From a virus: DNA of 64,000 bases. Made by a program: the position numbers and the translations under genes. Below, piece after piece: positions 34,941-44,562 of the stretch; position 1 is the stretch's first letter; each line of letters opens with the position of its first letter. The notes beneath the pieces were generated by a model. That model was not told where the DNA came from, searched no databases, and saw only the letters and a program-made list of their open reading frames with translations. The stretch covers positions 62,001 to 126,000 of the IMG/VR virus record IMGVR_UViG_3300042526_000402; one strand, given 5' to 3'.

Positions 34941-37778
34941 TTATATATATTCTACTTCTCCTCCATTAGCAAGGAACTCTTCTAATTCTTCTTCAGTCAT
35001 TTCAACTTCATCATCTTCAGCATAACCACCTTCTTGCATGTAACCACCATAGTTATAAGACTTTGCAGATGAACCATTTTTTAAATATCTTTTTGCAACT
35101 TCTTCATTTGTAGTTGTATGAATTACTTTTCCATTTGTATCACGTACTATATATGTTGGAGGATTAGTAAACCTATGCTCTATTGTTCTACCATCATTCT
35201 CTTTTTTCTTATAATTGTTAAGTCTTTCAAGATGTTCCTGTGAATTTTCATATGTACTATTTTGTCCACCATCTTGCATGTATCCACCTTCTTGACCATA
35301 TGCAAATCTACCACTTGTATCACTACCCATTTGATCATATCTAAACTGACCCAGTTGTTGACCATAGTCTACATAATCACCTCTGTCTTTTGAGTTAGAT
35401 GCTGCATACATGTTATCGGAAGTGAAATTGTTTTCATACATTTCCTTTTCCTGTTTAGCTGTATCAAGATTATTCATAAACCCTGTTACAGCAGTTGCCC
35501 CTACATTAAAAGCATTAACACCATCTTCACCAGTAAAGTTACTTGGAGCTCTTTGTTTATCAATTGCAATTATATCATCATTTTTTGGTTGTTCTTCTTT
35601 TTTAGGATCACCCAAAAATTGTGTTGTCAATTGATCAGGCATTCCTTTTAAATTATTAGGATTCATAGACATATTATCACCTAAACCATTATTCTTAGAC
35701 ATAATATTACCTAACTGAGTTGTAGTAACAGTCGGATCTGATTCTTTTTTTTCTGGAGGTCCTATTTGTGCTTTTGGTAAACCACCATATCTAAAAAATC
35801 CATTATCCATTCTATCTTCTACTTGCATTCTTGATTGCACTTCATCAGCTGTAATTTCTCTATCTGGTTCTTCAAATAAACCTTTATCATATTTAGCTTT
35901 TATCAGCTCCATATTTTTACTATTATCAGGTCTAAAATGTTTAAGATTATTAAACTGGTTAGCCAATCTTAACTTGCCTTTACTTAAAGTTTCTTCTTCA
36001 TCTTCTACATCTTCGTCATCATAAAAGGTTTGTAATTTTGTTCTTGCATCATTTTCTTTTTCTTCAAAGGGTATCATTGACTCTCTTTCTGCATCCAAAT
36101 CCATTTCTTCTTTTGCTAAAGCATCTTCTTTTGCAATTTGGTCTAATAATGTTTTTTCTTCTGAAGCTTCTTTAGCTGCTGCTTCATCAATTTGTTGTTG
36201 TTCATAATCAATCATATTTTTAGAATCATAATCTTCTTCTGTAAAGCCTGGATCTGGACCAGCTACAATAAAAGGTGAATCAAAGCGTTTACCTTTTTCA
36301 TCACGTGTAAGATAAACATTACCTTTATATGGAAAGTTATCAGACTTATCTATATCAGATACAAAAGATTTATCTTTATCCCAAGCATCATCACTTCTTT
36401 TTTGATCTCTTGCTAAGTCTTCTTCACTATCATATCTATACTCAGCATGAACACCTTTGTTAAATTTAGCATCTTCTGCTAATGACTTAGCACCTCTTCT
36501 AGCCTCTCTACCTAATTGTCTATCTCCTCTTCTGATTTCTCTTTTTGCTTTACCAGATAAGTCATCCCAAAGTTCTTTTTCAACACCGTGTTTTAAGTTT
36601 TTATCTTTATCAGTAGGTACTATTGGTTTACCAGTTGATTTAGAATAATATTCAGTCCATTGTTTAGGTCTTCCAAATAATCCTCTTTTGTGAACTGTTT
36701 TAGCATATGGATTTAATCCTTCAAAAGAATCTTTGTATTCTTCTTTTGTTTTTGCATTATATGCTTTACCTGATATGATACCTCTTCTTGCCTCCGGTAG
36801 AAAATCTGCTTCATAAAATGGTAAGTCAGTTCCCCCGTACATAAACATTTCCGGTTGTTCTTCTCCTACATAACCACCACTTTGAAAACCTTGTTCCATT
36901 GTATCATCTTCAGGAGCAGGACTGTCATCTGAAAATGTTTGAGCAATTTTCATTAGTTCAGGCTTGTTAGACTTTATCATTTTATTATACAAGTCTTCAA
37001 TCTTTGCCTTATTAGCTTGCTCTTTAATAAGGTTCATGAAATTATTCTTTCTTTTTGATACTTCATCATCCATTGTATCAAATTTATTCCCTTGACCAAT
37101 TGATTCATCTTGACCTTCTCCTCCTTCTAGTAATTTTTTAAGAACATTATTTACAAAAGATTTTTTACTTCCTCCTCTTTTGTATTCAGGCTCTTCATAA
37201 AAACTTAAAGGAACTGCAGATTCATAATAATTATTCAATCCTGGTACAACTGTATCTGGTTGTTCTAAGTAACTGTAATCAGGTTGATCTTGAGAATCTT
37301 CAGTAGATCCGCCATCTTGATATTCATCAGACTGAGCACCATCATCTTCAGAACCATATGAATTAAAATAGTCAGTTGCTTGATCTGGTTCTTCTTCTTG
37401 CTCTGACTCTTGTTGCTCTGCAGATTCTTTCTCAGCTTTTTCTTTCTCTAACTGAGCAGTTTCTTCTTCAGCTTGTTTTTCAGACACACTGTTATCAGGA
37501 TTCAATTCACCAGCTGCAACCATTTGATCAACAACAATTGTCAATAATTTTTCAGCAATAGCTTCAGACATACCAGATGCAACTAACTCACCAAAGACAT
37601 CATCTATCTCTTCCTCATTCTTTAACTTTTGATAAATACTTTGCATGTAAGTATTTATCATTTGTTTCTGATCAACTTGTGTACCAGCTTGAGCTTTTTC
37701 TAAAAAAGCTTTTGTCTTATTTACATAAGAACCCTGTTGATTAGGGTCCTTATATATTCTTACCATTCTTTTATTCAT
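34941..37778 (-). CDS. acidic, disordered putative virion cargo protein
   Basis: This 945-residue protein has a helical N-terminal domain of about 100 residues, then extended E, Q, D and K-rich stretches (for example about 105-165) that should be disordered or coiled-coil. At least eight short GG elements occur (YQDGG, YKRGG, FQSGG, MYGG, FRYGG, GQEGG, MQDGG, MQEGG), mostly flanked by Y, M, Q or charged residues. The C-terminal EMTEEELEEFLANGGEVEYI (926-945) repeats an acidic motif found twice in the neighbouring 2241-residue protein. It has no catalytic motif. The gene has its own leader with a TA-rich element. Probably an internal cargo or scaffold-like protein. Confidence 0.6.
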   Translation of the reverse strand: MNKRMVRIYKDPNQQGSYVNKTKAFLEKAQAGTQVDQKQMINTYMQSIYQKLKNEEEIDDVFGELVASGMSEAIAEKLLTIVVDQMVAAGELNPDNSVSEKQAEEETAQLEKEKAEKESAEQQESEQEEEPDQATDYFNSYGSEDDGAQSDEYQDGGSTEDSQDQPDYSYLEQPDTVVPGLNNYYESAVPLSFYEEPEYKRGGSKKSFVNNVLKKLLEGGEGQDESIGQGNKFDTMDDEVSKRKNNFMNLIKEQANKAKIEDLYNKMIKSNKPELMKIAQTFSDDSPAPEDDTMEQGFQSGGYVGEEQPEMFMYGGTDLPFYEADFLPEARRGIISGKAYNAKTKEEYKDSFEGLNPYAKTVHKRGLFGRPKQWTEYYSKSTGKPIVPTDKDKNLKHGVEKELWDDLSGKAKREIRRGDRQLGREARRGAKSLAEDAKFNKGVHAEYRYDSEEDLARDQKRSDDAWDKDKSFVSDIDKSDNFPYKGNVYLTRDEKGKRFDSPFIVAGPDPGFTEEDYDSKNMIDYEQQQIDEAAAKEASEEKTLLDQIAKEDALAKEEMDLDAERESMIPFEEKENDARTKLQTFYDDEDVEDEEETLSKGKLRLANQFNNLKHFRPDNSKNMELIKAKYDKGLFEEPDREITADEVQSRMQVEDRMDNGFFRYGGLPKAQIGPPEKKESDPTVTTTQLGNIMSKNNGLGDNMSMNPNNLKGMPDQLTTQFLGDPKKEEQPKNDDIIAIDKQRAPSNFTGEDGVNAFNVGATAVTGFMNNLDTAKQEKEMYENNFTSDNMYAASNSKDRGDYVDYGQQLGQFRYDQMGSDTSGRFAYGQEGGYMQDGGQNSTYENSQEHLERLNNYKKKENDGRTIEHRFTNPPTYIVRDTNGKVIHTTTNEEVAKRYLKNGSSAKSYNYGGYMQEGGYAEDDEVEMTEEELEEFLANGGEVEYI

Positions 37779-37792
37779 AATACTGCTGTATA

Positions 37793-37802
37793 ATATAATA
37801 TA
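37793..37802 (-). promoter_or_regulatory. candidate late-gene leader element (TATATTATAT)
   Basis: The 58-base gap upstream of the 945-residue gene contains TATATTATAT on the minus strand, 14 bases before the start codon, then CAGTATT. The same ten-mer lies in the leaders of the probable capsid gene and the 690-residue fibre gene. It could be part of a promoter for the phage or host polymerase, but low-complexity AT sequence produces such matches easily. Confidence 0.3.
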
Positions 37803-37820
37803 ATAAATTTAAACTTATAA

Positions 37821-37841
37821 ATTAAACTTTTAATGTTTAAT
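37821..37841 (-). terminator. weak AT-only hairpin after the 2241-residue gene
   Basis: On the minus strand ATTAAAC pairs with GTTTAAT (seven base pairs, seven-base loop) over the stop codon of the upstream gene and is followed by TTATAAGTTT. The stem contains one G-C pair and the U-tract is interrupted, so termination would be weak. It sits just before the leader of the 945-residue gene. Confidence 0.25.
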
Positions 37842-40800
37842 CAACTAAAGCCATACCTGCACCTGTAAAACTATTTTTATTTGCATAACCATAATTCCAA
37901 TCCTTTAATTTCTTATCAGTGATATTACCTTTTACAGAAGAAGAATAACTACCGGCATCAGCTACACCAAGAACTAACTTATTAGGTTGTAATTTGTATA
38001 GTTTTTTAATTTCTTCACCTTCTTTCTTAATTGCATTTGGTGAACCTGCATAGTGCACATATCTTGTTTTTCCTTTGTAAGGGAATATAAATACAACAGA
38101 TTGACCAGATGAATAGTCATATACATTAGGATCTTTACCAGATGAAACTGGTATGGTAGCTTTTGTACTTCCTTTTTTAGTCCAATAAGTATGACCAGGA
38201 AAATTATCATCAGCAACTTTTTTATTAAAGTCAATGTTGTCAAATTTTTCTTGTCTAACTAAGAATGTATTTTTATGCAAATCTTTAGCTGGTATATCTT
38301 TCTTAGGAACATATTTTACAGCAAAGTTTCCATCTTTTTGTTTTTCTAATTTACCTACAAAACCATCAGGTTTAAGATTGTTATAGTAATCTTTTGTTAA
38401 AGGATGCATATAACCTGTTAAAGGACTCTGATCTAGGAAGTGCATTACTGCTCCTTTAGATTTTATGTTTAAGTCAGGATTTCTTTCTGCTCTTGTTCCA
38501 TACACTTGTACTTTCATTGGATCATCATTAGAAGCAGCTACTCTAAACTGCCATCTTGAACCTTTTTCATTACCACCTAAATCATCAAATCTTTTTGTAG
38601 TTCTGAATTTTTCATTTTCTTTTTCTTCTTTTTCTTTATAAGTTTCAAGTTTAGGTAACTTATAACTTGTAGCTTCAACTTGATCAGACAAGTCATATTT
38701 TTGTGCAGGTTTTTTAATCCATGCTGGTGCTGATTCATCAATCCAAGAATCAAGTACTCCTGCATAATCTCTTTTTTTAGAGTTAATAGTAGTAACTAAA
38801 TTATTTCTTTCTTTTAATTTATTATCAAAAGCAGCTTTAACTTGTTTTCTTTTCTCTGGAGAATGTTTAGGATTAGTGTAATCATAATACAAGTTTTGTA
38901 AAGATTGATCATAGCTACCCATTCTATTAGTTAAATTACTAATTACTTTGTATCCAGAATCTTCTTTAACAACTTTCTCTTCTGTTTCTGGTTTTACTTC
39001 AGTAATCTTAGAACCTTTCTTAAAACTTATCTCAGGTTTTAAAGTATTTTGAAACTTAGTTATATCTTGAGGTGGTTTTGCTTTTACAACAGGTTTTTTA
39101 ACTGGGAATTGTTTTCCATTTACTTCAGGTAAGTTAGGTGAAACAATATCAAATTTACCAGGTTCTCCTTGAAGATCTTGAAAATTTTTGATAGGTGCTA
39201 TTTTTTCAGTATCAGATACAATAGGTTTTAAATTTAATCCTTGTTGAATTTTTAACATTCTAGCTTTAAACTCTTGAGTTGACTCTTGAGTTAATGGTTC
39301 TTTCACAGTTAATTTCTTTTTAGGAGCTGTTGGAAAAAATGAATTCTGTAACTGTTTCTGTTTTTTAATACTATCCGGAGTTAAACTGTCTCTTATAGCA
39401 TTAACATAGTTTTTTAACTCAGCTTCTTTTAATTTAGTTTGATTAACTTGTTTACTTTTTTCAAATTGTTTAACCGTATTATTAACAGGTTTAGGTTTTA
39501 AGTTTGAATCTGATATTAAATTTAATTTCTTAACCGGGATGTTCTGATACTGTATAGTTTCAGATTTCATTCTTGAGTCAGGTGTTTTTAAATTTACTGG
39601 TGCTGCAGTTCTTTTTAATATTTCATCAACACTTCTTACAGGAATATTTGCTGTATTAACTGCTTTAGATTTACTATTAGAAGCACTAAATAAATTAGGG
39701 TATCTTTTCATAAGACCCTCTTTTGTACCAATTTGTTGAGCAACTAAATCTTCTAAGGTATTACCTTTCTGAACTAGTGTACTTACTATTTGATCATACT
39801 TATTGTAATCAAAAGTAGGCTTACTTTCAAGATTTTCTTTAACTACAGATGTAGCATCAGCTAATAGTTTTTGTGCTAAAGCTACATTTTGTTCATATGA
39901 ACCATCAGTTAAACCTTGTCTTTTAGCTTCAGACCACGGTGTACCAGTTTTCTCTTCCCATATTTTATATGGTAATTGACCACCAGATTGCATCTCAGGT
40001 TCATCTACTTCTTCAACTATATAACCTTGGTTTATATAGTCTTGAATCTCATCATCTGATAATTCAGTAACAACACCTCCTTTTTTAAATCTTCTTGGTG
40101 CTTTCTCTTCTTCTTTATTTAAAGCACCAATACTAAATGCTGCTGGGACAACAGCAGGAAATACTTTTAGTAATTTACGTTTTACTTCATTAGAAGTAGT
40201 ATTTTTAAAATGGTTATTAACATCTTTTACAGTAATATAAAAATCATATAATTCATCTGAACCTTCAGATTCTAAATTTTTAACTAAACTAGTAGCATCA
40301 GCAACAGATAAATTATACTCTTTCATATAATTTTTAACTGCTTTTAATCTAGCTATTTGTAAATCAGAATGTAACTCATTAACACCTGCCTGCCAACTTT
40401 CAGTACTGTAGCTATCACCTGGTTTTTCAAGTTTTGTAGGTTCAACCATAGCTTCTTCAAATTCTTTAGCTAATTTACTATCACCTTTTTTAGTTACATA
40501 ACCTGTAGTTGGATCCATGTCAGCTAAACCTCTAAGCCAATTTTTATATTTTTGATTGTCATGACCTAACTCATGTATATTTACTTCTCCAATAAATGTT
40601 GGATCAATCATTTTTTGTTCAATATACTTGATTAATTCTTGATCATCTAAATCATTAGTATTATTTTTTTTAAATGCATTTAACCAAGTTTTTGGTTCTA
40701 AAAGTTTAGCTTTTTTTTCTGGAAGTTTTTTGTAATATACAGGAGGATTAGGTTGAGAAGCTAATGTAATTGTATTATTCTTAGTATTAACACCTGCAAT

Positions 40801-43800
40801 CTTATTAAGATTCTCCTTTATAAAATCTTTATCATAATCTGGTAAATCCATCATAGATTGTTCATCAACGTGTACAAGTTTTGGATCTCTCATATGAGGT
40901 AGTTCTACTTCACCACTATAGTCTAAAGAAGTAAGTCTTGAAGGATTGTTTGTTTCATGAAGTATATTATTTACTTTTGACTTAAATAATGGATCTATTA
41001 ATTTGTCTTGTTCAGAAGCTATTTTTTTAATCTCCTCCTTAATTAAATCTTTTTGTTTTTCTATACTTTCTACTTTTGGTTGTAGTTCTTTAAATTTAGG
41101 ATTTGATTCTAAATTTTTATTTACAAATTCTTCAAGTTCATCATCTATTTTTTTTATCTCTTCAACATCTTCTGCACTAGATGGATTATATTTTTTAGAA
41201 AAATATTGTTTTACTGACATAGCTTTATGTTTAAAAAAATCTTCATACAGAGGTGATTTTAATTTTTCAAGCTCACCTTTTTCTTCAAATTCTTTCATTG
41301 TATAACCAGCTTGAAGTTTTAATTTATCTTTTATATCTTCAAGCTCTTTAAATTTTTTAGGATCAGTATAAACCCATCTATCATTAACTTCTGTAGCTTC
41401 ATTAAATGCTTTAGTTTGTGCTTCCCTTGTTCTTAATTCTTCTGGAACATATGCCCAATTGTCAACTTTTTCTGTTTTTAAATTTTCTGGTAGATTTTTT
41501 TCTAATAATTCAGTTTCCTCTTTACTGTATGTACGAACATTGTTTTGCCTGTAAGGATTATCAGGATGCATTCCATATCTATATTCAGTGTTTGTTTTAG
41601 CTAATGCAGGAATAGTTTCATTACTTCTGCTAACATCTATCACATCATCTAATACTTTATTAGATTTTACTTTATTTAGCTTTCCTAATTTTTTTAAGTA
41701 TTTAGGAGCACTTAATGCTTTATTACCTAAACCTAAACCTAAAAAATCCAGCATGTTTAAACCAGTTTCTGAAACTGCATTACCTACATTTCCTAAAGTA
41801 GGATCTTCAGCAACTTTAGAATAAGACTTTCGTACATCACTGTCTTTATCCAAAAATTCAGCTGTTCCATAAGCAGCACCGGCACCAGTAAGAAAATTAT
41901 TTACTGATGCTCCTGGTAACCATGATGGGGCTGCATTATAAGCAGCTTTGGTTGCTTGTAAAAAAGAATTTTTACCAAGTTTATTTAATGTAGCATTTGC
42001 AACAGCATCACCTACACCTACAAGTCCTTCACCTAAAGCTGTTGCTCCAGATCTTATTAATGGTGCAGCTCCTATTGCTGTAAGAGCAGCTGGTGCCCAA
42101 AACCAATCTGAATTACCAGCACCTTGTGCTTTAGAATATAGATTTTTTGTTTGCTCTGTTGCCCAAGAATCTTTCTTAGGATCAAATGTCTTATTAAAAA
42201 CTTTACCGTCTTTACCTATAACTTTTGTATATACAGTACCATCTTCTTTTCTAACCTTAATAGTTTTATTTCCTTTTTTATCTGTATGTTCTTTAGTAGA
42301 TATTATTCCTTTCTGAGCTTGAGTTAAACCACCTGGTACATCAGTATTTGTATCATCTTTTTTTGAAATGTTATTTAACATCCAAATAATTTCATCATCT
42401 GTAAAAGTATTTTTTAAATGGTTCATTGGATCAAAACCTTCTTTATCACCTTTTTCAAATTTAAAGTTTTTTAATTTTTTATAGTATGTATCAGGAGACA
42501 CTCCTTCAGTAAAAGGATCATATAACTTATTATCTTTTGCTGCTTTTCTAATTGAATTAAGTCTAGCTCTAGTTTCTGTTGGGTATGCAACATAATCTCT
42601 ATAATAGTCATTATAAAACTTTTCATTATCGTAATAAGAACCAGTATCCTTATATTCTTGATTATCTTTTGTATTTTTTGGTTTATGTTTATTTATATAA
42701 TCAATATCTTTTTGAGGAATAAGTCTTCTTTCTTTTCCCGGCAATGGTCTATCAGATGAATGAGATAACTCATGCTCAGATGTATGTTCTGTCCCGATAC
42801 CCTGTGGAAAAATTGTAATTTCACCTGTTTCAGATACTGATTGACCTCCTATAGATGGATCATCTAATGGTTGTGGTAATAGTTTTAATGGGGGTGTATT
42901 TTGTAACTGTTTGTTTCGGGATTTTAAAAAATAGTTGTAAGTGTCATCATTTTTTGATGATTTTTTAAGCATCTCTTTATATTTAGGAGAATTATAATAT
43001 TCTTCCATATAATCATAAGATTCTCTAAACTTTTTATTTTCTTCTATTTCTTTTTCTTTTTGCTTTGGGTTAGACTTAAAATTTGAGTACTTATACATAG
43101 ATTCAGGCACACATAATCCATTATCACCTGCGTTAGGGTCAAATATATAACCATCAGGACATATTTGAGAACCACCCTCTTTAGCTTGATTAAGTTCTGG
43201 TACAGATATATCTTCTACTATATAACCACCTCTTCTGTATTCTTCTATTTCATCATCTGTAAGTTCTGCTTCTACATATTCTTCATCATTTTTTGTTTGA
43301 GTGTCTCCACTTGGTAAATATGGAAATAGCTTAGTTGCTTTTGCTCCTTCAGTGAACTTATTTAAAGCATTAATAAGTTTCATACTAGATTCCCATTTTT
43401 CAGGATTAAGTTTTGGAGAAAGTTTTGTCAAAGCTTTTGTTGTTAGACCTAATACTTTATCAAGATTTTTTCCTCCAAGTTTTCTATATGCATTATAAGC
43501 ATTTGCTATTTTATCATTGTATCCAAAATATTTAACAGCATCAAGAAAAAGTTTTTCCCCACCAGCAAGTATTTTTCCAGATTTACCAATTTTACCTATA
43601 AGAGGAAGTGCACCTAATATTTCTAATCCTGTTTTAGGATCAAATAAACCATTTTCATCATAGGCTCTTCTAACATCATCCCATGATGTAATTCCTGTTG
43701 GATCTATAAATTCAGCAATATCTTCAAGTGTATTATCTTCAGCTTCCCACCCCGATGGGATAGTTGCGTCACCTTGCATAGGTACATAAGGTTTTCCAGT

Positions 43801-44562
43801 AAGGGGGCTAATATATTTATTATTTGGTATTATCTTTTCAGAGTATTTACCATCTTTAGTTTTTACTTGTACAACTTCATCTCCTGCTTCATTAATGAAT
43901 CTATTAGTTACTGTGCCATCTTTAGACTTATGTGTTTTTTTAGCACCACCTTTTTGAGCTGAAAGTTGTCCTTCTCTCATTTGAAATTTTTGTTGATATG
44001 CAGGTGATGTTCTGTTTATATTAGTTGGATCTGTTTGATCATGCATATACTGTTCATAATTTCTTCTAGCTTTTTGGTTAAGCATTTCAATAATATCATA
44101 ATTATAAGATGGTTGATCCATATATTCTGAATCTCCCGGAGGATATATTATAGTATCTTTTTCACCACCATCTTGAAAGTATTCTGCATTTGGATCATAT
44201 ACTTTATTCTTGTAGTTTTTAAGCAAAGGATGTGTAAGCATTATTTTATTAGTACCAGATAAACTTCTAGTCTTTTTCTTAGTACCACCTTTTCTCATCT
44301 GTGGATATTCATCTACATAATCTGCTCCAGGAAAAGTATATTCTGCTCCCGGAAGCATTATCTTTCTTTGACCATTATTGGCTACACCTAATACAGGATA
44401 ACCTACTCCTTTCATAGTAATATCATTACTAGGAATTCTAGTTGGTAAACCAGGATATTTCCACTGACCCATTGGATCATTAATTATATCTTTAGGTTTT
44501 TTAGGAGCTTTAGCTTTGTCCAACTCAGCTGAAGCTTTAGATAGAGCTTTTTTATTATACAT
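37837..44562 (-). CDS. giant putative cargo protein with two zincin motifs
   Basis: This 2,241-residue protein has two separate HExxH motifs, HELSH at 597-601 and HELGH at 1330-1334. The second is in a hydrophobic strand-helix context (GEVNIHELGHDNQ) with an acidic segment (NELHSDL) downstream. Hydrophobic, alanine/glycine-rich segments occur near 310-325, 815-850 and 1465-1480. An acidic motif ELTDDEIEEY...GYIVED (433-451) recurs as ELSDDEIQDY...GYIVEE (1500-1518). GG elements (RKGG, QDGG, QKGG, EGG, KKGG, QSGG) punctuate linkers. The C-terminal approximately 200 residues form a compact domain (FIFPYKGKTRYVHYAGSPN; DAGSYSS) that I cannot assign. Its ATG overlaps the muzzle gene stop (TAATG). 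A large ejected protein with protease modules is the best guess. Confidence 0.66.
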   Translation of the reverse strand: MYNKKALSKASAELDKAKAPKKPKDIINDPMGQWKYPGLPTRIPSNDITMKGVGYPVLGVANNGQRKIMLPGAEYTFPGADYVDEYPQMRKGGTKKKTRSLSGTNKIMLTHPLLKNYKNKVYDPNAEYFQDGGEKDTIIYPPGDSEYMDQPSYNYDIIEMLNQKARRNYEQYMHDQTDPTNINRTSPAYQQKFQMREGQLSAQKGGAKKTHKSKDGTVTNRFINEAGDEVVQVKTKDGKYSEKIIPNNKYISPLTGKPYVPMQGDATIPSGWEAEDNTLEDIAEFIDPTGITSWDDVRRAYDENGLFDPKTGLEILGALPLIGKIGKSGKILAGGEKLFLDAVKYFGYNDKIANAYNAYRKLGGKNLDKVLGLTTKALTKLSPKLNPEKWESSMKLINALNKFTEGAKATKLFPYLPSGDTQTKNDEEYVEAELTDDEIEEYRRGGYIVEDISVPELNQAKEGGSQICPDGYIFDPNAGDNGLCVPESMYKYSNFKSNPKQKEKEIEENKKFRESYDYMEEYYNSPKYKEMLKKSSKNDDTYNYFLKSRNKQLQNTPPLKLLPQPLDDPSIGGQSVSETGEITIFPQGIGTEHTSEHELSHSSDRPLPGKERRLIPQKDIDYINKHKPKNTKDNQEYKDTGSYYDNEKFYNDYYRDYVAYPTETRARLNSIRKAAKDNKLYDPFTEGVSPDTYYKKLKNFKFEKGDKEGFDPMNHLKNTFTDDEIIWMLNNISKKDDTNTDVPGGLTQAQKGIISTKEHTDKKGNKTIKVRKEDGTVYTKVIGKDGKVFNKTFDPKKDSWATEQTKNLYSKAQGAGNSDWFWAPAALTAIGAAPLIRSGATALGEGLVGVGDAVANATLNKLGKNSFLQATKAAYNAAPSWLPGASVNNFLTGAGAAYGTAEFLDKDSDVRKSYSKVAEDPTLGNVGNAVSETGLNMLDFLGLGLGNKALSAPKYLKKLGKLNKVKSNKVLDDVIDVSRSNETIPALAKTNTEYRYGMHPDNPYRQNNVRTYSKEETELLEKNLPENLKTEKVDNWAYVPEELRTREAQTKAFNEATEVNDRWVYTDPKKFKELEDIKDKLKLQAGYTMKEFEEKGELEKLKSPLYEDFFKHKAMSVKQYFSKKYNPSSAEDVEEIKKIDDELEEFVNKNLESNPKFKELQPKVESIEKQKDLIKEEIKKIASEQDKLIDPLFKSKVNNILHETNNPSRLTSLDYSGEVELPHMRDPKLVHVDEQSMMDLPDYDKDFIKENLNKIAGVNTKNNTITLASQPNPPVYYKKLPEKKAKLLEPKTWLNAFKKNNTNDLDDQELIKYIEQKMIDPTFIGEVNIHELGHDNQKYKNWLRGLADMDPTTGYVTKKGDSKLAKEFEEAMVEPTKLEKPGDSYSTESWQAGVNELHSDLQIARLKAVKNYMKEYNLSVADATSLVKNLESEGSDELYDFYITVKDVNNHFKNTTSNEVKRKLLKVFPAVVPAAFSIGALNKEEEKAPRRFKKGGVVTELSDDEIQDYINQGYIVEEVDEPEMQSGGQLPYKIWEEKTGTPWSEAKRQGLTDGSYEQNVALAQKLLADATSVVKENLESKPTFDYNKYDQIVSTLVQKGNTLEDLVAQQIGTKEGLMKRYPNLFSASNSKSKAVNTANIPVRSVDEILKRTAAPVNLKTPDSRMKSETIQYQNIPVKKLNLISDSNLKPKPVNNTVKQFEKSKQVNQTKLKEAELKNYVNAIRDSLTPDSIKKQKQLQNSFFPTAPKKKLTVKEPLTQESTQEFKARMLKIQQGLNLKPIVSDTEKIAPIKNFQDLQGEPGKFDIVSPNLPEVNGKQFPVKKPVVKAKPPQDITKFQNTLKPEISFKKGSKITEVKPETEEKVVKEDSGYKVISNLTNRMGSYDQSLQNLYYDYTNPKHSPEKRKQVKAAFDNKLKERNNLVTTINSKKRDYAGVLDSWIDESAPAWIKKPAQKYDLSDQVEATSYKLPKLETYKEKEEKENEKFRTTKRFDDLGGNEKGSRWQFRVAASNDDPMKVQVYGTRAERNPDLNIKSKGAVMHFLDQSPLTGYMHPLTKDYYNNLKPDGFVGKLEKQKDGNFAVKYVPKKDIPAKDLHKNTFLVRQEKFDNIDFNKKVADDNFPGHTYWTKKGSTKATIPVSSGKDPNVYDYSSGQSVVFIFPYKGKTRYVHYAGSPNAIKKEGEEIKKLYKLQPNKLVLGVADAGSYSSSVKGNITDKKLKDWNYGYANKNSFTGAGMALVD

